From an uncultured Lachnospiraceae bacterium (GTDB taxonomy: Bacteria; Bacillota; Clostridia; Lachnospirales; Lachnospiraceae): a DNA stretch of 64,000 nt. The notes under the pieces were generated by a model. It did no database searches and had not been told where the DNA came from. It saw nothing but the letters and a program-made list of their open reading frames with translations. Location: contig CAJTRK010000015.1 of NCBI GenBank assembly GCA_910578475.1, positions 1 to 64,000 on the forward strand. Direction: 5' to 3'. Positions within the stretch are counted from its first letter, which is position 1. Every line of letters starts with the position of its first letter. Below are positions 33,194-42,434 of this stretch, in pieces. The position numbers were made by a program, and so were the translations under genes.

Positions 33194-34720
33194 ATGCTGT
33201 TTAATTCTTATCTTTTTATATTTATATTTCTGCCCTTTACGCTGCTTGGCTGGTATGGGCTGAATCATTATAAACGTTACGAACTGGCCAAAGTTTTTCT
33301 GGCCGGTATGTCCTTATGGTTCTATGGCTACTTTAACGTCTATTATCTGGCCATCATCATAACGAGCATTCTGTTCAACTATTTTCTGAGCTGGCTTCTT
33401 ACCTTTGCCCAAGCAAATTTTGCACAAGCAAATTATGCACGGACAAAACTTCTGAACCGAATCGGGCTGTTCGCCGGGCTTATCTTTAATCTCGGGCTGC
33501 TCTTTTATTTTAAATATTATGACTTCTTCATCGAAAATCTGAATCTTGCTTTTCACGCGGATTTTATGTTGAAACATATTCTGCTGCCTCTCGGCATCAG
33601 TTTTTTTACCTTTCAACAGCTCTCCTTTATCATAGACCGCTGTCTTTTAAGGGCTGAGCATTATTCCTTCGTCAACTATGTCACTTTCGTTACTTTCTTT
33701 CCACAGTTGGTCGCGGGGCCAATCGTTCTGTACAAAGAAATGATTCCGCAGTTTGAGGACACGGCGAACCGAAAGCTGAATGCGCACAACTTTTCACAGG
33801 GCATTATCCTGTTTGTTCTCGGTCTCGGCAAAAAAATTCTGCTGGCGGATGTGCTCGCCCTCGTCGTAAACTATGGATTCGCGCAGACTTTCAGTCTGGA
33901 CACGCCTTCGACCGTCCTCGTGATTCTGGCTTATACATTTGAGATATACTTTGATTTCAGCGGCTATTCCGACATGGCGATGGGGCTCGGCAGAATGTTC
34001 AATATTATTCTGCCCGTCAACTTCAATTCTCCTTATCTTGCCTGTTCCGTAAAGGAGTTATGGCAGAGATGGCATATAACGCTTTCCCGCTTTTTTGTCA
34101 CTTATGTCTATATCCCGCTCGGCGGCAGCAAAAAAGGAAAGATGCGGACTATATTAAACACGATTATCATCTTCTTCCTGAGCGGCCTCTGGCACGGGGC
34201 AGCCTGGACTTATATCGCCTGGGGCACGATGCAGGGACTGCTCGTTGTCTGGGATAATCTCGGAATCGTCGGCATCCGGGGACGGGAGGAAAAGCACCCC
34301 GCCAGATTTCATATTCCGGCCTGGCTCGGATGGCTTTTAACTTTCAGCTTTTTTAATCTCTCGCTGTTCTTTTTCAGAAGCCAGAGTATGGCGGGCGCAA
34401 TACAGATGTTCCGGAATCTTGGCGCGTTCAATTATACGGGAAAAATGTTTGAAATAGCCAAAACGCTTGATATTCCGGAATTTTATGTTATAAAGGAAGC
34501 GCTCGGCATTCTGGCGCCGCAGCTTGTGGGTTATGCGTATCTGGGATTGCTCCTGCTGTATCTTGGCCTGTCCTTCTTTATGATTACCCGTAAGAATGTA
34601 CTGGAAATTGCGGAAAGCGGAAAACTCACTTCCACCAAATGTTGGGCAGTTGCGCTTGTTTTCCTCTGGTGCGTCGTTTCCTTATCCCAGGTCAGCACCT
34701 TTTTATATTTTAACTTTTGA
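33194..34720 (+). CDS. MBOAT family O-acyltransferase (AlgI/DltB/PatA-like)
   Basis: The 508-residue protein has about ten to twelve membrane segments and the marks of membrane-bound O-acyltransferases. LPLGISFFTFQQLSFIID lies in the middle, FFPQLVAGPIV follows it, and SGYSDMAMGLGRMF precedes LWQRWHITLSRF. The invariant His is in FLSGLWHGAAWTYIAWG. Such proteins move an acyl group, usually acetyl, across the membrane to an outer glycan, together with an SGNH-type partner. That partner seems to be the next gene, 71 bases downstream. The acceptor polymer is unknown. Confidence 0.93.
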   Translation: MLFNSYLFIFIFLPFTLLGWYGLNHYKRYELAKVFLAGMSLWFYGYFNVYYLAIIITSILFNYFLSWLLTFAQANFAQANYARTKLLNRIGLFAGLIFNLGLLFYFKYYDFFIENLNLAFHADFMLKHILLPLGISFFTFQQLSFIIDRCLLRAEHYSFVNYVTFVTFFPQLVAGPIVLYKEMIPQFEDTANRKLNAHNFSQGIILFVLGLGKKILLADVLALVVNYGFAQTFSLDTPSTVLVILAYTFEIYFDFSGYSDMAMGLGRMFNIILPVNFNSPYLACSVKELWQRWHITLSRFFVTYVYIPLGGSKKGKMRTILNTIIIFFLSGLWHGAAWTYIAWGTMQGLLVVWDNLGIVGIRGREEKHPARFHIPAWLGWLLTFSFFNLSLFFFRSQSMAGAIQMFRNLGAFNYTGKMFEIAKTLDIPEFYVIKEALGILAPQLVGYAYLGLLLLYLGLSFFMITRKNVLEIAESGKLTSTKCWAVALVFLWCVVSLSQVSTFLYFNF

Positions 34721-34791
34721 TTAAAGAATATTTCTTCAATATTTGATGAATGTCTGCCTGAGCAGACGGAATAAGAGGTATAAAAACATCC

Positions 34792-35850
34792 ATGACGGAA
34801 CAAAAATTTATCAAATCTTTTTTCATACGAAGCATCCTGCTGCTGATAATCGTTATCGCAGTCGTAGTGATATTTGACCCTTTTTATCAATATCATAAGC
34901 CGCTTCCGGGCTTGAAAAGCGTGCTCACGGACAAAGAATATCAATGCGTCGGGACGCTGCGCAATTTCGATTACGACAGCCTGATTGTCGGCTCTTCCGT
35001 CTGTGAAAATTATAACAATAAATGGTTCGACGCAGGTTTCGGATGCAGCGCCATCAAAGCAATCCGTTCTTACGGCGCAACAGCCGACCTGTGCTATCTG
35101 CTCGATGTGGCTTACGACAACCGGAATCTGAAATACGTTTTTTACAACATTGACCCTTCCTCGCTCTGCGCCAGCACGGAAACGACTTACGAATCCACCG
35201 GCTGCCCCATGTATCTGTACGATACGAATTACCTGAACGATTATCCCTATCTTTTGAACAAAGACATCATTTTTGAAAAAATTCCTTATATGCTGGCGTT
35301 TTCATTCAAAAGCGACTATGACGAAGGAAATTCTTATAACTGGGCCCAATGGAAATTTTTCAGCGCGGAACTCGCAACCGGAATGTACAACCGCCTTTCT
35401 ACCGTAAAACCCATGCGGGACAAGACTTATTATGCGGACGAACTCGCCGGAAACATCGCGTTATTGACAGATATGGTTCAAAACCATCCCGAAACGACGT
35501 TTAAATTTTTCTTCCCGCCCTACTCCATGCTCTGGTGGGACAATATTTACCGGAGCGGCGAACGGGATGCCTATCTTTATAACGAAGAGCAGACAATCGC
35601 CGCGCTTTTGGAATACGATAACGTGGAGATTTACTATTATCAGGATGAGGAAGAAATCATTACCGACCTGAATCTGTATATGGATATGATTCATTTTTCC
35701 AAAGATATCAATCAGGTCATCTGCAACAAACTGATTGCAGGGGAAAACAGACTGACCAAAGAAAATTATCAGACGAAAATCCAAAATATGTACGAACTTT
35801 CGGAACGCATCGTACAGGAAGATATTTTAGAATATTATCCGAATAAATGA
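34792..35850 (+). CDS. Membrane-anchored SGNH-like protein, partner of the MBOAT acyltransferase
   Basis: The 352-residue protein has one N-terminal membrane helix (SILLLIIVIAVVVIF) and an outer domain. That domain has a possible nucleophile motif, VGSSVCENY, at about 65-73 and a DMIHFS motif at about 300. The order Gly-x-Ser early and Asp-x-x-His late is that of SGNH/GDSL hydrolases and of AlgX/DltD-type acyltransferases. Its place right after an MBOAT gene fits a role in transferring the acyl group to an outer polymer. The identification rests on these two short motifs and on context. Confidence 0.72.
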   Translation: MTEQKFIKSFFIRSILLLIIVIAVVVIFDPFYQYHKPLPGLKSVLTDKEYQCVGTLRNFDYDSLIVGSSVCENYNNKWFDAGFGCSAIKAIRSYGATADLCYLLDVAYDNRNLKYVFYNIDPSSLCASTETTYESTGCPMYLYDTNYLNDYPYLLNKDIIFEKIPYMLAFSFKSDYDEGNSYNWAQWKFFSAELATGMYNRLSTVKPMRDKTYYADELAGNIALLTDMVQNHPETTFKFFFPPYSMLWWDNIYRSGERDAYLYNEEQTIAALLEYDNVEIYYYQDEEEIITDLNLYMDMIHFSKDINQVICNKLIAGENRLTKENYQTKIQNMYELSERIVQEDILEYYPNK

Positions 35851-35915
35851 CTTTAAAACAGGCAGAGAATATCTGCCAATGTCGAATCGGTCAAAAGAAG
35901 GGAGAACAAATAAAT

Positions 35916-36668
35916 ATGAAACTGATATCATGGAACGTAAACGGTCTGCGAGCCTGCACAGGCAAGGGATTCATGGATTTCTTCAAAGAAACGGATGCGG
36001 ATATTTTCTGCTTGCAGGAAACGAAACTGCAGGAAGGACAGATTACACTGGAACTGCCCGGCTACCATCAATACTGGAATTATGCCGAGAAAAAAGGATA
36101 TTCCGGTACGGCCATATTCACAAAAGAAGAACCGCTATCCGTTACATACGGAATCGGTATCGAAGAACACGACCATGAAGGACGCGTTATCACACTGGAA
36201 TTTCCGGAGTTTTATGTAACGACCGTTTATACCCCCAATTCTCAGCGCGAACTAACAAGACTGGCTTATCGTATGCAATGGGAAGACGATTTTCTTCATT
36301 TCATCAAGCAACTGGAAGAAAAGAAACCAGTCATTTTCTGCGGCGACTTAAACGTGGCTCATCAGGAAATCGACCTGAAAAATCCGAAAACAAACCGGAA
36401 AAATGCCGGTTTTACAGATGAAGAGCGGGCGAAATTCACCACCATCACACAATCCGGCCTGCTCGATACTTTCCGCTACTTTTATCCCGATTTGGAGGGC
36501 GCATATTCCTGGTGGTCTTATCAGTTCCATGCAAGAGAGAAAAATGCGGGATGGCGCATTGATTATTTTGTCACTTCGGAAGTTTTAAAAGACCGGCTGC
36601 AGGATGCGCTCATCTACAAAGATGTGATGGGCTCGGACCACTGTCCGGTCGGACTGATTCTCAGATAA
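35916..36668 (+). CDS. xth: Exodeoxyribonuclease III
   Basis: This DNA repair enzyme cuts at abasic sites and degrades DNA 3' to 5'. The 250 residues contain every family motif: SWNVNGLRA, FCLQETKLQ with the metal-binding Glu, GYSGTAIFTK, VYTPNSQRE, CGDLNVAHQEIDL with the catalytic Asp-x-Asn, and GWRIDYFVTS followed by GSDHCPVGL with the catalytic His. I chose the ATG after GAAGGGAG; the longer frame from 35847 overlaps the previous gene and lacks a ribosome binding site. It is unrelated in function to the cell surface genes on both sides but lies in the same run. Confidence 0.96.
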   Translation: MKLISWNVNGLRACTGKGFMDFFKETDADIFCLQETKLQEGQITLELPGYHQYWNYAEKKGYSGTAIFTKEEPLSVTYGIGIEEHDHEGRVITLEFPEFYVTTVYTPNSQRELTRLAYRMQWEDDFLHFIKQLEEKKPVIFCGDLNVAHQEIDLKNPKTNRKNAGFTDEERAKFTTITQSGLLDTFRYFYPDLEGAYSWWSYQFHAREKNAGWRIDYFVTSEVLKDRLQDALIYKDVMGSDHCPVGLILR

Positions 36669-36690
36669 ACAGGAAAGACGGTCATTTACA

Positions 36691-38466
36691 ATGAAAAGAA
36701 ACTGGACATACTGTATTTTAATCATCATCACTTCCATTCTGTTACTCGGACTGAATAAACTTTCCGATTTCCGGAATAAAAATATTCCGTCTGAAAATAC
36801 GGAAGCCGGAGCGGCAAAAGACTGTGTCATCGCGGCGGGTCAGAAAATCTCCCTCTGGGAAAAAGGAGGACGTTATTATGCTTTTCTTCCTTCCGGCTGT
36901 CAAAATGAGGAAGCGGAAGTTTTCAGCGATATCGAACCCGATTCCATCGTCTGGATGCGCTCCGAAAATATTCCGGCGGTCTTCATCGACACGGAATCGG
37001 GTACATCGGAACTCATTAACACGGACAAAGATGTGAGAGAGACGGGACATATTACCGTGTTGGAAGCAGACGGAACCGTCAGTTTTGACTATCCGCTCAC
37101 CTATATCAAAGGCAGAGGCAACACATCCTACACGGAATTTGAGAAAAAACCGTATCAGATAAAACTGCCTGAATCCGTTCCTTTTCTCGGAATGCCTTCC
37201 GCCGAAAAATGGGTTTTTATTTCCAATTCCGCCGACCCTACGCTTCTGCGCAATGCGCTTTCCAGAAATCTTGCCGGCCATCTCGGACTGGCGCAATCGG
37301 AAGACGGCATATTCGTTGATTTATATTTAAACGGTGAATATGTCGGAAATTACTATGTAACGGAAAAAATCGAAGTAAAAAAGAACCGTCTCAACATTAC
37401 GAATCTGGAAAAAGCAACGAAAATCGTAAATAACAACGAAGACTTCACACTTTATGAAACGGCATGGAGCGATACGACCAAAGCCAAACAGGTTCCGAAC
37501 GAACCCGATGATATTTCAGGAGGATATCTGATAGAACGGGATTTCGATGACCGCTTTCTGAAAGAAATAGAAGAGCACGGAAGCTATTTTATTACCGATG
37601 CCAAAGAATCTTTTATTCTCCGTTCACCGGAACATGCTTCGGAAAACCAAATCGCTTATATCGACGCATATATACAGGGTGTGGAAAATGCCATTTTGTC
37701 GCCTGACGGCATCGACCAAAACAGCGGCAGATACTATACGGAGTTTATCGACCTGGACTCTTTTGTGCGGAAATATCTGCTGGAAGAAGTGACCGCCAAT
37801 TATGACGGCGGCGTGGCAAGCTCTTTTTTCTACAAGGATATCGACGCCATAAGTGACAAACTATATGTGGGACCCGTGTGGGATTATGATGTGACATGGG
37901 GAAACGCGCCCGCCTATCTCGGACATATTTCTTCTTCCCCGAACAGACTGACCAGACTCGCGGCGCACAGAGATTCCTCCGTCTGGTTTTCCGCGCTGTA
38001 TGTGAAACCGGAATTTTATAAGGAACTGACTGCCTGCTATGCCGATGAAATAAGCGATTACCTGCCGTTACTCGCAGAGGACGTGCTTCCGCAGCTTTCC
38101 GAATGGACCGACGCTTCCGCAGAGATGGACAGAGTCCGTTGGGAAGATGAGTACCGTCTGCATGAAGATATCGCGGACAGGGAAACGGAAATCGCCTTTT
38201 TAACCGAATATATCCTCATGCGCAAAGAATTTCTGGACAAAGCCTGGATAGAAGACATCCCGGTGCACCAGATTACTTTGTATACCGAAAATACGGTTTA
38301 TGATACGTTATATGTTTTTGACGGAGAATATCTTCCGTCTTTTCCCGAAGTGGATTTCGATTTTGCCAGACTCGTGCAATGGACTTCCCCTGACGGGAGC
38401 CTTCCGGATGTAAGCGCTCCCGTTCATGGAAATATGGAATTTCATGCGGTATTGGAATATTACTGA
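36691..38466 (+). CDS. CotH family protein kinase-like surface protein
   Basis: The 591-residue protein has an N-terminal membrane anchor (YCILIIITSILLLGL) and an outer CotH domain at about 140-500. It includes IKGRGNTSYTEFEKKPYQIKL, quoted as IKGRGNTSY then KKPYQIKL. KWVFISNSADPTLLRNALS, YVGNYYVTEKIE and the metal-binding VGPVWDYDVTWGN follow. In Bacillus, CotH phosphorylates spore coat proteins. Many gut Clostridia carry secreted or anchored homologues of unknown target. The start has GGAAAG upstream and lies 22 bases after xth. Its 3' end overlaps the convergent permease gene by 7 bases. A surface role with the O-acylation genes is only inferred. Confidence 0.9.
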   Translation: MKRNWTYCILIIITSILLLGLNKLSDFRNKNIPSENTEAGAAKDCVIAAGQKISLWEKGGRYYAFLPSGCQNEEAEVFSDIEPDSIVWMRSENIPAVFIDTESGTSELINTDKDVRETGHITVLEADGTVSFDYPLTYIKGRGNTSYTEFEKKPYQIKLPESVPFLGMPSAEKWVFISNSADPTLLRNALSRNLAGHLGLAQSEDGIFVDLYLNGEYVGNYYVTEKIEVKKNRLNITNLEKATKIVNNNEDFTLYETAWSDTTKAKQVPNEPDDISGGYLIERDFDDRFLKEIEEHGSYFITDAKESFILRSPEHASENQIAYIDAYIQGVENAILSPDGIDQNSGRYYTEFIDLDSFVRKYLLEEVTANYDGGVASSFFYKDIDAISDKLYVGPVWDYDVTWGNAPAYLGHISSSPNRLTRLAAHRDSSVWFSALYVKPEFYKELTACYADEISDYLPLLAEDVLPQLSEWTDASAEMDRVRWEDEYRLHEDIADRETEIAFLTEYILMRKEFLDKAWIEDIPVHQITLYTENTVYDTLYVFDGEYLPSFPEVDFDFARLVQWTSPDGSLPDVSAPVHGNMEFHAVLEYY

Positions 38467-39566
38467 CAGGCGTTTATCAATATCCTGTATCTCCAACGCA
38501 CCCTGCAAACACAAAACAGCATAACCAGAACCGCTATCCCCGCAGGCATCAGCCAAAAATCATAACAATCGTCAAATGCTTCACTGATTACCATAAAAAC
38601 CGGCGCCGCGGTAAGCAGTTTTCCGATGCCGGAAAAACCTGAAAACAGTTGGATGAGTATTGGCGCGCCCCAACAAATTGCCGTTGCCGATACGGCATGA
38701 AAAGTAGTTTTGCAATGAGAGGAAATGCACATCGTTATGGCGCAGAGTGATAAAACACCCAAAAAGCAGAGCAAAACGACCATCATCATATAGTTCGATA
38801 ACGGTATCATCCTTTCCGGCCAGGGCAGCAGATAGCCGAGTACCATGCCGTTATAACAGGCCAGTCCGTCAAACCCGTAAACGATGCCGCAAAGCAGCAA
38901 GTCGAGCAGAAAAATGCCGAGCCAGATGCCGAACGATACTGTGAAGGCTGCCTGTATTTTTACCGTAATGTCTCTTTCCAGCCCTTCCTTTGTCGTAAAC
39001 AGCAGGGGCAGCATGTTAATCTGGCTTTCATTTGCGAAAAGAGGCGAAATCGTAAGAATGACGAGTATGCTTCCCAGTATCATTCCAAACTGCAATATTG
39101 TGAAAAAGACCCGCCATCCTTTATAATACTCCAGGACAATTTCTTCTCCGGTCAGCTCCATGACCTTGCCCAAATCCGTCTCGACCATCCGATAAACGAC
39201 GGATGCCGCACGATAATCATTCCAATCGTAGATATAAGCGTCCGTCTGATAATTCATCACAAATTCATTCAGAAAATTCGCGTCCCGGAAATAACCCCAT
39301 CCCTCTTCAACTTTTTTGGGTAAACCATATTTTTCAACGATTTGTTGTATTTTTTCATCCGTCAGAACACCTTTAAACTCTTCGGTTATCCTCCTATTTA
39401 CCTGTACCGCTTCATATCCTGTATAAGTGATGCCGTCCACCGTCGCTTCTTCATCCATGACCTGGATGCCGAACGTGAGAATCAGGATACCGGCAATAAC
39501 GACTGACAGAACGATGAAAAATTTCCGGAAACATAATTTATACAATTCCATCCGATATAATTCCAT
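38460..39566 (-). CDS. ABC transporter permease-like membrane protein, paralogue A
   Basis: The 368-residue protein starts MELYRMELYKLCFRKFF, with a membrane helix at about 15-40. An outer domain of about 110 residues contains DGITYTGYEAVQVNR and EEFKGVLTDEKIQQIVEKYG. Five further membrane segments follow from about 145. It is clearly a tandem duplicate of the next gene upstream, with shared start, outer domain and order of helices. The start is the ATG with GGGAGAATTTT before it; the longer frame is upstream noise. It closes a five-gene operon with sigma factor, membrane protein and ATPase, and likely forms the ABC-2 permease with its twin. Confidence 0.82.
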   Translation of the reverse strand: MELYRMELYKLCFRKFFIVLSVVIAGILILTFGIQVMDEEATVDGITYTGYEAVQVNRRITEEFKGVLTDEKIQQIVEKYGLPKKVEEGWGYFRDANFLNEFVMNYQTDAYIYDWNDYRAASVVYRMVETDLGKVMELTGEEIVLEYYKGWRVFFTILQFGMILGSILVILTISPLFANESQINMLPLLFTTKEGLERDITVKIQAAFTVSFGIWLGIFLLDLLLCGIVYGFDGLACYNGMVLGYLLPWPERMIPLSNYMMMVVLLCFLGVLSLCAITMCISSHCKTTFHAVSATAICWGAPILIQLFSGFSGIGKLLTAAPVFMVISEAFDDCYDFWLMPAGIAVLVMLFCVCRVRWRYRILINACQ

Positions 39567-39586
39567 AAAATTCTCCCTTTTATCAT

Positions 39587-40717
39587 TTATGCGGCCTGCT
39601 GCCTCCTGTATTTTAAATACCCGCGGAAAACACAAAATACCGACCAGACTGCCGCAATTTCCGCCAGGATTACCCAGATTGTGCTGATGTCAAAAATAGA
39701 ATTACACATACTATGATAAAGCGGCGTCGCATAAATGAGCACGCGCACCAGAGAGAAAACAAAGCCGTTTGGCAGCAGGAACCACAGAAGAAGCGGCATT
39801 CCCCAGACAATTGCGGCAATGGATACCGCATGGAATGAAGTGCGGCATCCCGCGGAAATATAAATTGTCGTCGCGCACAGCGTCATAATGCCGACGAAAG
39901 AACGAAATACAATAACCGCTATATAATGTCTGACGGTCCAGACACTCACGGACCATCCCTGCGCTACGATAGAGCCGATTATTTTCGTCGTTCCGACCAG
40001 ATTGTCCAATCCGTCATATCCGTAAACATATCCACACAAAATCAAATCCAGCGCTGTGACCGCAAGCCAAATAGTAATTGCTGCCGTAAAAGCCGCGGCA
40101 ATTTTGATACGGATATCTTTTTGCCTGCCTTCTTTGGTCGTAAACAGTAACGGAACCATCTTCGCCTGCCTTTCGCCCGCAAACAGAACCGAAACGATAA
40201 GTATGATTAAAATACTGGAAAGAATCGTACCGCCGTTTAACAACTCTTCAAAAACAGACCACCCATTTGAATATTCCAGTATGATTTCCTGTCCCGTCAA
40301 CTCTTTTGCCGCCCCGAGTTCCGTTTCCGCAATCGGATAAGTTCTGGTGGATATCTGATATTCTCCTTCTCCCCATCCCCTCATATAGCCGTCTGTCAGG
40401 AAGTCCGTGACAAATGCGCTCAGGTAATTGCCGTCCCGGAAACCACCGTAATTTCTTTCAACTTCCTGCGGAAACCCATATTTTTCCACAATTGCATCCA
40501 CTTTCTCATCGGTCAGAAGACCCTTAAATTCTTCCGTTATCTCTCTGTTCTTCTGTATGGCTTCAAAGCCTTCATACAGAACCCCATCGACATAAGCCCA
40601 TTCTTCCGAAATCTTCATCGAATAAAAAAGCAGTAAAACAACCGTCAGGAAAATCGTTCCCGCATATACGATTTTTCTGTGACACAATTTATATAATTCC
40701 ATCCGATATAATTTCAT
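39587..40717 (-). CDS. ABC transporter permease-like membrane protein, paralogue B
   Basis: The 376-residue protein starts MKLYRMELYKLCHRKIVY and repeats the architecture of paralogue A. It has one helix, an outer domain with DGVLYEGFEAIQKNREITEEF and LLTDEKVDAIVEKYGFPQEVE, and five or six helices after about residue 150. The outer domain differs enough that the two are old duplicates, so a heterodimeric permease is likely. The start is the ATG 11 bases after AAAGGGG; ATG codons further upstream are too close to or outside this site. It lies 20 bases before paralogue A and 71 bases after the ATPase gene. Confidence 0.82.
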   Translation of the reverse strand: MKLYRMELYKLCHRKIVYAGTIFLTVVLLLFYSMKISEEWAYVDGVLYEGFEAIQKNREITEEFKGLLTDEKVDAIVEKYGFPQEVERNYGGFRDGNYLSAFVTDFLTDGYMRGWGEGEYQISTRTYPIAETELGAAKELTGQEIILEYSNGWSVFEELLNGGTILSSILIILIVSVLFAGERQAKMVPLLFTTKEGRQKDIRIKIAAAFTAAITIWLAVTALDLILCGYVYGYDGLDNLVGTTKIIGSIVAQGWSVSVWTVRHYIAVIVFRSFVGIMTLCATTIYISAGCRTSFHAVSIAAIVWGMPLLLWFLLPNGFVFSLVRVLIYATPLYHSMCNSIFDISTIWVILAEIAAVWSVFCVFRGYLKYRRQQAA

Positions 40718-40788
40718 TTTATCCATTTCCCCTTTCCGCATATTCCCTGCATCCATCGTCCCTGTCATTCTTTTTCCTGAAAATTTTC

Positions 40789-41652
40789 TCAGGCAAGGGT
40801 TAAATACAGATAAATATCTTCCAGTGTCACATCCTGTCTTTCGGCATTTTCCGTCGGTTTTTCCTTCGATACGATACGAAGTTCCACCTGCGCCCCCTGA
40901 TGTTTCAAATTGCTCACGATATATTTTGCGTTCAGCATATCCGCCTCTTTTTCCGATACAAGGCATTTCCAGACAAAGTCTTTTCCTTCTTCAACGATGG
41001 AACTTTCCGTCCCGGTGCGTATCATTCTGCCGTTTTTCATAATCATAATATTATCCGCGATATACTCCACGTCCGAAACAATATGCGTTGATAAAATTAC
41101 GAGTCTGTTTTTTCCGAGGGAACTTATAATATTCCGAAACCGCACCCGCTCCTTCGGGTCCAAACCGGAAGTAGGCTCATCCAGGACGAGAATTTCCGGG
41201 TCGTTCAATAACGCCTGTGCAATGCCGATTCTTCGAATCATGCCGCCTGAAAAGGTTTTCAGCTTCTTTTTTCTGACCTCGGTCAGACCTACCATTTCCA
41301 TCAGTTCTTCGATTCTTGCTCTGGCATAATCTTCCGGGAGCGCCTTTAAGGCCGCCATATAATGCAGGAACCGGTTTGCGGTAAAGTCTTCGTAATAACC
41401 GAAATCCTGCGGGAGATATCCTAACAGACTCCTATATTCCCCCCCCATCTTGCTGATTTTCATGCCGTCGCACAAAATTTCCCCTTTCGACGGTTCTAAA
41501 ATGCCGCATATCATTCTCATTAAAGTTGTCTTTCCGGCGCCGTTTTCTCCAAGCAATCCGTAAACACCGTTTTGCAGGCACATATTGACGTTCTGTACGG
41601 CTGCTTTGTCCTGAAAATTTTTATGAAGTTCCACAAGCTCTAATTCGTGCAT
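40789..41652 (-). CDS. ABC transporter ATP-binding protein
   Basis: The 287-residue ATPase has Walker A GENGAGKTT near residue 35, Q-loop YLPQDFGYYEDF, signature FSGGMIRRIGIAQAL, Walker B ILVLDEPTSGLD and switch LSTHIVSD. FSGGMIRR is typical of DRI/BcrA-type ABC-2 exporters. The last 60 residues are variable. Its start overlaps the preceding membrane protein gene by 13 bases, and two permease paralogues follow. The transporter substrate is unknown; resistance to a peptide antibiotic is the usual guess for this class. Confidence 0.93.
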   Translation of the reverse strand: MHELELVELHKNFQDKAAVQNVNMCLQNGVYGLLGENGAGKTTLMRMICGILEPSKGEILCDGMKISKMGGEYRSLLGYLPQDFGYYEDFTANRFLHYMAALKALPEDYARARIEELMEMVGLTEVRKKKLKTFSGGMIRRIGIAQALLNDPEILVLDEPTSGLDPKERVRFRNIISSLGKNRLVILSTHIVSDVEYIADNIMIMKNGRMIRTGTESSIVEEGKDFVWKCLVSEKEADMLNAKYIVSNLKHQGAQVELRIVSKEKPTENAERQDVTLEDIYLYLTLA

Positions 41653-42434
41653 AAGATTTCCCCTTTCTCAATCCCCCGGAATAACATATTCATCTGTACC
41701 GCAAACAACAACAGGCCGATAACAAAAGCGATTCCCCACACGAAAAGCGCCGTCATCCGGTATAATTCCTGCCAGACAGCCAGAAAACCGTTTACTGCGA
41801 CGGAAAATATACCTGCCGCCACGAGCGGATAAATGTTTTTTCTTCCGGCTTCGGATAAAACTATCATCAGGCAGAAGCATTCCGTTATGAGAAATGGTAC
41901 GAAAATGTACAGACCAACCCGAAGCAGGTTCATCTTCCACCGCATTCCGATAAACAATATGTCAATGGTCAGAATGGTAAGGCTGATAATGCCAGACAAA
42001 AACATCCGGAAAGCGACCATCTGCCGTACATTAAAATAACAGCTTTCGCTCAGTTCCGCGATTCCCGCATAAAAAACATGGACAATTCCCAAAATGGAAA
42101 TCACCCCGAGAATACAGGATACTATCGTAGCGGTCAGAATAATATCCTCTTCCTCTATGACTGACAAATTGCCATTTCCCGCGTATTCATGCAGAAACAC
42201 GATGAATGCCAGGGAAAGAATACAAAATACGATATGGATTCCAAACATGGATTTGTCCATATACCAAAACTGCCGCAGCAATATTTTTTTTCTGCTGTGC
42301 AAAATGCCTGCCTTCTTTTTTGAAAACTCCTTCTGCAGAAAAGACAAAGATTCTTCTTTTCTTTTTTCGTCAATCGCGACGTTGCGGTCTGTTATGCGGA
42401 ACTGTTCCCGAATATCTCTTTCAATTCTTTTCAT
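41640..42434 (-). CDS. Membrane protein between sigma factor and ABC ATPase, possible anti-sigma factor
   Basis: The 264-residue protein has a charged N-terminal region of about 70 residues, likely cytoplasmic, then six membrane segments. I know no family name for it. Its gene starts inside the last codons of the sigma factor gene (14-base overlap), so the two are coupled. That is the usual place of an anti-sigma factor, and the soluble N-terminus could bind the sigma factor while the membrane part senses. No zinc-binding HxxxCxxC motif is visible. It could equally be a further transporter component. Confidence 0.65.
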   Translation of the reverse strand: MKRIERDIREQFRITDRNVAIDEKRKEESLSFLQKEFSKKKAGILHSRKKILLRQFWYMDKSMFGIHIVFCILSLAFIVFLHEYAGNGNLSVIEEEDIILTATIVSCILGVISILGIVHVFYAGIAELSESCYFNVRQMVAFRMFLSGIISLTILTIDILFIGMRWKMNLLRVGLYIFVPFLITECFCLMIVLSEAGRKNIYPLVAAGIFSVAVNGFLAVWQELYRMTALFVWGIAFVIGLLLFAVQMNMLFRGIEKGEILCTN

